Shown here piece by piece: positions 48,916-58,652 of a DNA stretch of 64,000 nucleotides; the first letter of the stretch is position 1; each line of letters opens with the position of its first letter. Made by a program: the position numbers and the translations under genes. The notes beneath the pieces were generated by a model that worked only from the letters and a program-made list of their open reading frames with translations, was not told where the DNA came from and made no database searches. The stretch comes from Manduca sexta (lineage: Eukaryota; Arthropoda; Insecta; Lepidoptera; Sphingidae): contig NC_051119.1 of assembly GCF_014839805.1 (NCBI RefSeq), positions 7,991,245-8,055,244 of the forward strand. Direction: 5' to 3'.

Positions 48916-51540
48916 TTGAAATCATTCTATGCAAATGCTCGGAGTATCGTCAAACCAGGAAAATATGAGGAGTTGCGATGTATAATTACTTCACTTCCAG
49001 CCACAATACATGTAATCATACTTTCTGAGACATGGATAAAGAACGATAATGAGGCAAAAAGGATACAATTACCATGTTACACACATTATTATAATTTCAG
49101 ACAGAACAAGAGGGAGGGTGGTGTTTCAATTTTTGTCCATAATAATCTTAAACACAATCTGATTGAGGAACAGTGCATCAATGACACACACTATCTCTGG
49201 ATACATTTAAACAAATTTTCTTTGGATATTGGTGTGATATATAAACCTGATAAAACTAATATGACCAATTTTCTTGAGACATATTCGGAGCAATTACACA
49301 GCAAGAGACGAGCAATTGTGTTTGGTGACTTTAACTTAGACCTATTAAAACCAGATGGACCAACCCGCGAATATAAAGATATTTTAAAAGAAAATAACTT
49401 CAAAATATTAAATAAAATTGATAAAAAACACTGCACACGTGAAACAGCGACAACTAAAACCATACTAGATCATATCTGCTCTAATCTGCGAGACCACAAT
49501 TGCCATATAACCATGGTCGATTCTGACATGTCTGACCATAAACAAATGTTCCTAGAAATTGAAAACTATCGTTCTCCCTCAATTAAGAAAGTGGAATATC
49601 AGGCACTAAACTATACTGCGCTCCAAAAATGTTTTGAGGATGTCGATAATATTGTAGTAGATTCATATAAAAGTTTAGAACAAAAAATTCTGGCATCTAT
49701 AACTAAGAGTACTATCACCAAAACGAAAACTCTTAACCCACCTCAACAGGATTGGATAAAACAGGAAATTATTCAAGATATAAATGAACGTAACTTGCTT
49801 TGGCAAAAACTAAAATTAAATCAAACAGATGTAACCTTACAAAAAGAATATGAAGAAATAAAGGCAACTGTAGCAAAAAAGATTCAGAAAACTAAAAATA
49901 GCTATTATCTCAAAAGCATAAGTGATAACATGACTAAACCACGGAAAATGTGGAAATTAATTAATGACCTTTCCAAAAACAAAATTAGAGATGACTCTGG
50001 ACCTGATAAACTTGAAGCAGATTCCTGTGTTTACACCGATAAAACAGAAATATGCGAACAATTTAACTCATATTTTTCAAATATTGGTTCGTCTCTGGCT
50101 GGTATGATTCCTGACTCCTATAAACGAAACCAAAGCCATCAAGATTCTGGAATTAGTAATATGTTAGAATTAAAAACTATGCAACCGACCACCACCGATG
50201 AGATAGATAAAATAATTGACAATTTAGACGCAAACACCGGAGCTGGCATTGATGGCATTACTACCAAATCGATATTATGCATAAAAAAAAATCTCGTTCC
50301 GCTACTCACAACGTGTATTAATAAATGCCTTGAGCAGGGATCTTTCCCAAGTAATTTGAAGATTGCTAAAGTCGTGCCAATCTATAAATCTGGTACTAAA
50401 TCTGACCCTAGCAACTATCGCCCAATATCTGTCCTACCGGTCCTATCTAAGATCTTCGAGAAAGTGATATATACACGCTTAGAAGTATTTTTGAAATCTA
50501 TAAAATTCCTATACCCCAAACAGTATGGTTTCCGGCCCAGGTCAAATACCCTCTCAGCCACCATCGATTTAATAACAAAACTAAAAAACAGAATTGATCA
50601 AAAACAATTAGCTTTGGGAGTTTTTATTGATCTCAAAAAAGCTTTCGATACAATTAGTCCAGCAATTCTATTACGTAAATTATCGACCATTGGTATCAAG
50701 GATAAAGCGCTCGAAATTTTTACATCATACCTCGAAAATCGTAAACAAGTAGTCAGAATAGGCAAATACCAAAGTACCCCAAACACAATTAGCTATGGCG
50801 TGCCCCAAGGCTCTATACTGGGCCCGCTTCTGTTCTTAATATATATAAATAACATAAGCCAAATTGGTTTAAAGGGAGATATTTCTCTTTACGCAAACGA
50901 TACAACGATATTTTACTTTGGCCACTCAATCGATGCCATGTTACCCATTATCCAAAGCGATCTAAATGTTTTAAATAACTGGTTCCAATCCAATTTGCTT
51001 ACAATTAATATCGCCAAAACGAGCTATGTTATCTTTGCTCCAAAAAATAAGAAGATAAATGATAATATACAATTAAAAATCAATGACAAACTAATTCAAA
51101 GAAAATCAAATGAGAAATACCTTGGCATTATTTTAGATAATCACTTAAGTTGGAAACCACATATAGAAAAAATCACGTCTAAGTTGACATCCCAAGTGGG
51201 CGTTCTTCATCACTTAGCAAAATGTCTCCCTCGAAAAGCTCAGTACATTATATATAATTCGTTGGTAAAACCACATATCGATTATTTAATTGAAATTTGG
51301 GGCACCGCAGTTAAATCCAATTTGCAAAAACTTCAAACTAAACAAAATAAATTAATCAAAATATTATTGAACTACAAACTTAGAACACCCACGGAAAAAA
51401 TATATGAAGATACGAAAATAATGAATGTCGCTCAAACACATACGTATTATACGTGCATATTAATACATAAAATTTTAAAGAAAGAAATTCATACAAGTTT
51501 AACTTTTACTAAAAACCCAAGTCCAAAAAATCAAACTTAG
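48916..51540 (+). CDS. LINE ORF2: AP-type endonuclease and reverse transcriptase with a mutated YADD box
   Basis: The frame encodes 875 codons from 48916 and is open further upstream past the ORF1 stop, with no ATG near its start. Numbered from 48916, the endonuclease shows SETW (about 40), FGDFNLD (136-142) and SDHK (about 205). The reverse transcriptase shows NYRPISVLPVLSKIFEK, YGFRPRSNTLSATIDL, VFIDLKKAFDT and YGVPQGSILGPLLF. The catalytic box reads YAND (residues 659-662, AAC at 50896-50898) where the family has YADD, so one metal-binding aspartate is lost. The frame stops at 51538-51540, but a typical LINE C-terminus (about 51542-51706, ending LKKHLQGK) lies one frame away, pointing to a one-base indel in the A-run just before. 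Probably inactive. Confidence 0.85.
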   Translation: MKSFYANARSIVKPGKYEELRCIITSLPATIHVIILSETWIKNDNEAKRIQLPCYTHYYNFRQNKREGGVSIFVHNNLKHNLIEEQCINDTHYLWIHLNKFSLDIGVIYKPDKTNMTNFLETYSEQLHSKRRAIVFGDFNLDLLKPDGPTREYKDILKENNFKILNKIDKKHCTRETATTKTILDHICSNLRDHNCHITMVDSDMSDHKQMFLEIENYRSPSIKKVEYQALNYTALQKCFEDVDNIVVDSYKSLEQKILASITKSTITKTKTLNPPQQDWIKQEIIQDINERNLLWQKLKLNQTDVTLQKEYEEIKATVAKKIQKTKNSYYLKSISDNMTKPRKMWKLINDLSKNKIRDDSGPDKLEADSCVYTDKTEICEQFNSYFSNIGSSLAGMIPDSYKRNQSHQDSGISNMLELKTMQPTTTDEIDKIIDNLDANTGAGIDGITTKSILCIKKNLVPLLTTCINKCLEQGSFPSNLKIAKVVPIYKSGTKSDPSNYRPISVLPVLSKIFEKVIYTRLEVFLKSIKFLYPKQYGFRPRSNTLSATIDLITKLKNRIDQKQLALGVFIDLKKAFDTISPAILLRKLSTIGIKDKALEIFTSYLENRKQVVRIGKYQSTPNTISYGVPQGSILGPLLFLIYINNISQIGLKGDISLYANDTTIFYFGHSIDAMLPIIQSDLNVLNNWFQSNLLTINIAKTSYVIFAPKNKKINDNIQLKINDKLIQRKSNEKYLGIILDNHLSWKPHIEKITSKLTSQVGVLHHLAKCLPRKAQYIIYNSLVKPHIDYLIEIWGTAVKSNLQKLQTKQNKLIKILLNYKLRTPTEKIYEDTKIMNVAQTHTYYTCILIHKILKKEIHTSLTFTKNPSPKNQT

Positions 51541-52219
51541 AAATGCTAACTGTTTAGTCACACGGGCACCTAGAACAAACTACGGTAAAAAGAATATTGA
51601 ATATGAGGGCATTCAAATATACAACAAATTACCAGCTGATGTTAAGGATGCTAAAACTATACTCAGCTTTAAAAAACGTTTAAAAAAACATTTACAGGGA
51701 AAGTAATCCGTGTATACAACCGAGCTCATCTTAACGGATAGCATCATATTACCAATGTCGTCAATGCCGCATCTAGTAATAGTAGCATTCTGTAATTCTG
51801 TATATCTGTGGTCGCCGGTTACTTTTAACATCGACACTTTGCCGTCGAAAATTTTTTAGTTTACCCACTCATTTCTATACATAACCTTAATTTATTGTAT
51901 TACTCTTTTTAATTCTGTACGCTCGTAGTTTACCATGATTTTATTTTATAAATAATTTTCTCAGTAAGTGAATTTATGTAATTCTTTATGAGGAAATAAA
52001 AGATCTTAAACTAAAAAAAAAAAACTTGTGCCTAGGGCCGCGACAAATATCCGACTGTGCATGGGCGTGCATTCGGTGTGGAAACCGAGCGAACAAGAAT
52101 TCCCTTGGGGGGGGGGGGGGCGGTTCAGTATTAAGTGTATAACAAGCCGAGATAGATTATGCTCACGAACTAACAAAATATTGTAACAAAAATATTGTAG
52201 AAAATCAAATGCGGGGTCT

Positions 52220-52446
52220 TTATTAATGCGACAAAAGCCAAAACATGTTTTTTAGAATTTTTGTGTTTGTATGTTTGTACACGCATCACGTAAAAACTAC
52301 TCCATGGAATTGAATACAGCTCTTACCGATGTATCGCTAGAGGTCTATCTTAAAATATAGGCTTCATTTTATCCTGGGAAAATTTAAAGCGAGATTTTTT
52401 CCCGGTAAAACCTTTTTACGCGGACAGAACTGCGAGTAAAAGTTAT
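52220..52446 (+). mobile_element. Decayed Helitron-like repeat
   Basis: It contains TTTGTATGTTTGTACACGC and GCATCACGTAAAAACTAC and ends in a degraded hairpin near ACGCGGACAGAACTGCGAG. Partner of 29541-29760. Just upstream, a G-run (about 52107-52120) and about 100 bases near 52080-52190 are absent from the other copy. Confidence 0.4.
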
Positions 52447-53614
52447 TTACCTCATATTTCCGCATATCCCCGACACATAGTTTCACCTCTATTTTATACT
52501 CAGCGTATTAACGAGATCAATTGCAAATGGTATTTAATCTGGCATAACTGCTGCGTGGCCGCGAGCGATGGCTTGAACAGGCCAAAATTATTCGTAAAGC
52601 GTGTAGGTCGTCCAGTAAGGACCTTGTGGCTCGCACAGCCACTAATTTACCTCCCACGGCTGTTAACATCAATCAACTACCGTATTATTATTCACAATAA
52701 TTTTACATAGAGTATGAATTTCGGTTATTTGCATGCCTTGCTTTAGGATAACCTTACTAAGTTTATAAAGGACAATGTTTAATGGAAGAATTGATTTGTG
52801 TCAGTGGTTTTTGTTATCAACTAATAATATGAAAAACTAGCTATTGCTTGCAGCTCCGTTTGCGTGAAAATGGTTATTCGGTATAAATATTTTCCCGGAA
52901 TATAAAGTAGACTATAGCACTCAGGAATGATATAGTATTTTATTAGTGTAAAAACATTCAAATCTGTTTATTAATTCCTGAGAAGTGCGTTGGAACTACC
53001 AAACAAACTCTTCAGTTTATACATTAATGCAGATTATATTGCAAATTTACTAAATTACAATAACAAATTTACGTTTATGTGCATTTTATACTTTCGAAAT
53101 AATTATATAAGTTTCCTTTTAACATTACTACATATTTTGTTCAAGGCTTACGTAGCAATAATCTTTAAGATTGCCTGATAATGCATGCCCATTGCCCAAC
53201 AATAAATGGTAAGTAAAATTATAAAGGTAAACGAGTGACAGTAATAAATATTATGTCCAAAACCGGACAAGTGCGAGTGGTAATCAAGGACCGAGGGTTC
53301 CGCACCAACCTTGTAGGTAAGGTATTTAAGTATATATCTTCGAAAATAACAATCTTACTTCACCGTATGATCCCAAGACAAATTTATTGCACCAACCGCA
53401 AATAATAAGTTTGTTACAGTAAATAGATTATTTTTTATCAACAAGAAATAAACAAACACAATCAACTTATAACTAAAGCAATATAAAGTTTTGATTTCAA
53501 TAAAAAAAAAAATATAACAATTACGGCTTAAGTGTTAATTTACCTAATCAATTGTTTAGTTTATAAAAATAAAGTCTAATCGTTACTTTTAAATTATACT
53601 TGCTAATATATAAA

Positions 53615-53777
53615 GCTAGAGAATTTATTTGTTCGAATCCTAATCTCAAGAAATACTAAACCGATTTTAAAAAATGTTTCACCAATAGGAAGCCACATTA
53701 GAAGCTCAAGAGTGCTATAGCCAAATTTTTATCCCGGAAAAACTCTTCACGTGGGCGAACTCACAGACAAAAGCTAG
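53615..53777 (+). mobile_element. Helitron-like 3' end
   Basis: It ends GACAAAAGCTAG before T, after a degraded hairpin (CGTGGGCGAACTCACAG). In contig 2 the matching site near 28350 jumps from the early part of this element to sequence matching about 54735, so about 1.08 kb (roughly 53660-54735) is missing there or added here. Confidence 0.5.
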
Positions 53778-54093
53778 TCATATAAAAATTGTCTTAGAGA
53801 TACAAAATTTAGATAAAACGACGCAGAACACTCTGGCAATTCCAAATGTGTATAACTCATTTTCGGTATATTTGTCGATATATGACTGGCTTTCAAACGT
53901 CGATATGTATGAAGTACCTAATCGCCATCTAAACTCATTACTCATTCATACTGACCGGAACTAAACGAAATTTATTGCATATGCAAATCAAATCCATTAG
54001 AGTAAGGACGACTGTTGTCAAATTACAGCTTATGTTGACCGAGGTCATTACCAAAGAAATCCGACAGCTAAATTGATACTACGAAACACGCAA

Positions 54094-54573
54094 GCGGCAA
54101 TAGCCTAGTGAGTGTGGAATAGACTGCCGAGTTGAATGTCTGCAGGTTCAAAACCCAAGGGTATACACCTCTGACTTTTCTAAAATTATATGTGTATTCT
54201 TTGTGAATTATTGCTTGATTTAATGAAGGAAAACATCGTGACGAAACCTGCATACCTGAGAAGTTATCCATAGAAATTTTAAGTCTGCCAATCCGCACTA
54301 GACCTTCGTGGTGGACTAAGGCCTAATCCCTCTCAGTAGTAAAGGAGGCCCGTGCCCAGGGCCCTTATTCTGTATGATAATGTAAACACGTAACGCGGCC
54401 GTGTCATGTTATCTTCGAGAAATGTGCGTGGAATGGTATTCTGTAAGCCAAATATCTATAGTCTTAAACATGATGCGTTGTGTTACGTGCTTGTTACGCA
54501 CTGTCAAAATAACGTGCGGGATAGAGAATAAGGCCCCAGTATATAATACAAGGCTGATATTATTATTATTATA
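54094..54573 (+). repeat. SINE split by a MITE
   Basis: The head GCGGCAATAGCCTAGTGAG, body (CGTGGTGGACTAAGGCC) and tail (TATATAATACAAGGCTGATA plus ATT repeats) match the family at 1245-1571. A MITE at 54360-54535 breaks it between CCCGTGCCCAG and TATATAATACA. It is absent from contig 2. Confidence 0.75.
54360..54535. mobile_element. MITE nested in a SINE
   Basis: The ends GGCCCTTATTCTGTAT and ATAGAGAATAAGGCC are inverted repeats, and CCAG flanks both sides (54356-54359 and 54536-54539). Internal motifs GGAATGGTATTCTGTA and CTTGTTACGCACTG relate it to 5293-5459. Confidence 0.7.
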
Positions 54574-55536
54574 ACAACAAGCAACTTGACATAACTTGAG
54601 TTATAAACTACTGCAGTTTTGCAGTCAGCATCTGTGGTATCCCTTTACTTTAGCTTACGTATTCACCCACTACGGGAAGCAAGGTTGCTAAGTAAAATTA
54701 GAGATAGCTCTCGTCTTAAACCTGGATGCCAGGCCTACCTTCAATCTTGTTATGTCACTCTATACGCCTTTAATTAATGATAAAAACATTGTAAGTAAAT
54801 TAAAATAAAAACCTTCATGCTTTGAGAAACAACCAAATATTTAATTGGCAAAAAGTAAAGAAACGAGAACTACATTATAGGTAATAAAATTGTGTAAATT
54901 ATCAATATTACATAAAATTATTGCTCTTGGTTTTCCCCGCGAGAAAAAGGTTTTCCTTTCGGTTTTCGTTTCTTTTTTTACAGGATAAAATTAATCCTAT
55001 ATTTGAATTTAGAGTTCTAACAATACATCAGTGAAATTACTTTCAATTTCATGCAGTCGTTTTTGCGTGATGCGTGTAGTACAAATGAGATAGTACAAAC
55101 ATACAGACAGACAAAAATTCTAAAAACTGTTGTTTTGACTCCTATTGTTTTATTAAATACCCTCCATATTAGTTTTTCTTTAATATTTATTATGTACAGA
55201 CGTGCGTCTGACAATCGTATTATATAAAAAAAATATTGAAACTTAATTCAGATTGAGAAACTAATTGAATGTATGTAGGTACATATCCGTTATGCAAAGT
55301 AATGGCTGAAGGGAAACGAAATATCCGCACGGCATTGGAATTAACATACCTAAGGAGTAATGAGTCGAATGTATATGTAACCATACGATACCAGTGTAAT
55401 ATCTGACACAGATAGGCTTGTTTGCACCAAGATTTATGTTAAAAAACTTGCAGAAGTCGATTTCCGCAATAATTTTTTAAGGTTTTAACAATTACGGCAA
55501 GCAACTGCTAATGTTGTATATAGAATTATTGAAATA

Positions 55537-55780
55537 CTAGGTGTTGCTCACTGCTTCGACCACGTAAAAGTTTTCCCGTTAAAAAATCCCTAAAACACAA
55601 TTCATAGCTTCACCTGTACGACGTCAGCGCCGTCTATCTAAATCAGTTTAAAACCTCCCATTGGAGACAATTACCGACATAAAAGTAGCCTATGTGTTAA
55701 TCCAAGACATGGTATACACGTTTGTCAAATCTCACTGACATTCATCCAGTTGTTTCTGCATTTACTTCTAACAAACATCT
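55537..55780 (-). mobile_element. Helitron-like remnant, second copy
   Basis: Partner of 27361-27594 in reverse, with CTAG at 55537-55540 and the same degraded hairpin. Confidence 0.45.
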
Positions 55781-57254
55781 AAACGTTATTAACAAACTTT
55801 CGAAAATATTAGTAGGTAACATAAGAAATAAGATAATATTGCCGCGAAAAGCCTTTACCAAAATAAGTCTGTATTTTCCAGGATAAAATATTTATAATAT
55901 ATTCATCCAGGACAAGATACAGTATATGTAAATTTCTTCGAAATCTGTTCAGCAGTTATTATCATAATATTTTATGTCCGATATCCCGATACGGTTTGTA
56001 ATAAATCCGGTTAACAGTCACGCCTAGAAGGTATCTCCGCATTTTATGCCTCGTAAGGTCAAACTTATAAGTGAATGTATTGTTACATACGTCTTAACAA
56101 TCAATATAATTATACAAGTAATAAATTTCTGTAAAGAAATCTGACAACGCGGGAAATTAAATATGGAACATCGTATTATGTAAAAAAAAATAATTATACC
56201 GTCTTCAAAAACCATTGAAAGCCAAGAAATAGCCAAGAAATATAGGTTCCGAATTTGGAGTCGGTTAAAATATGGACAAAAGAAAGGTTTAATAAATAAA
56301 TATTGCATATTAAAAAAATATGACATAGTTATAAACGTACCTCTGCAATCTTTTTTAAAAAGTGGACCACAAAGTTATTAACTCTGTAGTCACGCCAACA
56401 GCTGGTCTTAAAATTCCCAATAGATATTCACATCAATAAAGCTATATGTTTATAACTTGCATAATAAATACGTATCGATATACGCCTACCTCGTTTGTGT
56501 AAATAGGTTCACTGTGAGCGATTAGTCATAGACCGGAACGTCCTTTTTATAAATATTATGTACATATATTATAGGTTTAGGTAGCATAAATTTAATATAG
56601 GATGTTAAAATATTAATTACCTTATTAAGGTATTAAGGTAACCTTAATAAATGGCTGCATGGCATAAACTTCGAATTTACAAAATATTAAATGTTGATAC
56701 TTCAATGCTTGGCTAGATGGCGCCATCGCTGTTTTAAATCGCGCTATAACTTTGTGCGAATCAAAAGCCTAAGGGACTGAGGTTTTACTTAAAGCATGCT
56801 TGAGTTGTAAATACCTTAATGTTAGTTAATATCACCCAGTAAATTATATTGTATTGTCAGCATCTATTTTTGAAGTGTGGCAGTTATTGCCGCATACATC
56901 AAGAAAAATAAGTGTAGTATATGAAAGATTCGTGGTCATTTAATAATTAATTAAAATCACATATCATGACAGTTGAGTAGCCTGAAATTAACTTACTCAA
57001 TCAGATATCTTAGACTGATTTATCTTATTAAACGTTTGAACATTATCGGCTTAAGTTATCTTTGCTTGTAGAGCAAAGCAGGGCTCTCAATCCCAAGGCC
57101 CATCTTCAATCTCGATATTTACGGCACCAAACATTTTCAACCTCGCGGGATCCTACTATATTATTATATTATTTTGGGTATTTCTAATAGAAAGTGCACG
57201 GTCCATTCCCAACTAGGCTAGTTTGTTAGATAGTTTAGTACCGAGTTTAGTATA

Positions 57255-57575
57255 AGCGGCGATAGCCTAGTTGGGTGTGGGACGGACTGCCGAGACGAAT
57301 GTCCGCAGGTTCAAATCCAAAGGGCACACGCCTCTGACTTTTCTAAAATCATGTGTGTATTCTTTGTGAATTTATCGTTCGCTTCAACGGTGAAGGAAAA
57401 CATCGTGAGGAAACCTACACATCTGAGAAGTTCTCTATAGGAATTTCGAAGGTGTGTGAAGTCTACCAATCCACACTAGGCCAGCGTGGTGGACTAAGCC
57501 TAATCCCTCTCAGTAGTAGAGGGGGCCCGTGCTCAGCAGTGAGCAAGTATATAATACAGGGCTGATATTATTATT
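57255..57575 (+). repeat. Full-length SINE not found in contig 2
   Basis: The head GCGGCGATAGCCTAGTTGGG and box-B-like GGTTCAAATCC are well preserved, followed by the AGGCCAGCGTGGTGGACTAA body and (ATT)n tail. It sits directly next to an older truncated SINE (57590-58036). The matching place in contig 2 lacks it. Confidence 0.8.
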
Positions 57576-57589
57576 ATTATTTATTAGTA

Positions 57590-58036
57590 CCGAGACAAAT
57601 GTCCGCAGATGCAAAACCTAAGGCACACCTCTGACTATTAGAAATTACGTGTGTATTATTAATGAATTATCGTTTGCTTTAACGGTGAAGGGAAACATCA
57701 AGAGAAGATCAAAAATTCTTCATAAAAAATTCTGGAGTATGTAAATTAACGAAGGTTAATATCATGAGACAACTTGAAAATTCTTCATAAGAATTTCTGA
57801 AGTATGTAGTCTGCCCGCACTATGCCAGCGTGGTGGACTACGGTCTAAACCCCCTCAATTATTCATAATTTCTCAAAAATTTTGCTGGGAATTGAAAGCG
57901 GAATCGAGAATTACATGATACAAGCATTTCGGTTATATAACCTGCCTGCGTGATAACAAATAATAATAATAATTAGTAGAAAAGGCCCGTGCTCGACAGC
58001 AAGCAGAATAATAATACGGGGCTGATATTATTTAAT
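57590..58036 (+). repeat. 5'-truncated SINE interrupted by an AT-rich insert, second copy
   Basis: It starts inside the tRNA-like head (CCGAGACAAATGTCCGCAG) and runs to GGGGCTGATATTATTTAAT, with the same roughly 120-base interruption as 22757-23087. Shared by both copies. Confidence 0.65.
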
Positions 58037-58652
58037 AAAAACACATGCTTTATTTTTTTTTATATTATTATTTGTCATCATGTTTTTAGTCATTATGTGA
58101 ACGTTTTTGTTTTCGTAAACGTTCATTATGTTCCTGAGAATATTATATCTTATGTTTCTTTGTTTTGCCTTGTTATGTATTATGTTGTTATTGCAATTTA
58201 ATTTACCTTATGCTATGGAAATCAGCATTATTTTACGCGTATGAATTTTGAATAACTTTGTCAAATATTGTAAATACTATCCTAAAAAAAATCGTTGCAA
58301 TGCGTTAGACGATTTCAGACAACCCATAAGTCATGTTTGGCAAGTAAAATATTTCACTCACAAGATACTGGGTGAAACTGTGAACTAACGCTGTGCACAC
58401 GCTAACAACTTGTTGCTAAGTACGTAATGGCTGAAGTTGCTAAAGCGATTGTCAATTTCGCTGTTGGTGGTGTGTCTTGTCAACGAATTGACAGCGTCTG
58501 CGCAACATCTTAAATAAGCAGAATATATCTTGATTTTTAATTGTGGCTCGGCAAAGTAGCTTGACTGCACCTTATGTTAAGCGAAGTGGCCTAATATTCT
58601 ATATCCCGTTCACACAATAAACGTATTCTTTTAATTTTACAGAATAACAATC

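Larger units (their letters stand above)
48068..52022 (+). mobile_element. Nearly complete Jockey/CR1-group LINE, polymorphic between the copies
   Basis: A 3955-bp insertion ending in an A-run (from 52013), flanked by the 8-bp duplication AACTTGTG (48060-48067 and 52023-52030). Contig 2 has the single uninterrupted target (CACAAGTT at 29847-29854). It carries an ORF1 and an EN-RT ORF2, listed separately. Its 5' end is only about 30 bases before the first ATG of ORF1, so the 5' UTR is missing or very short and slight 5' truncation is likely. Defects suggest it is not autonomous: YAND for YADD, and a frameshift near the ORF2 end. Confidence 0.92.
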
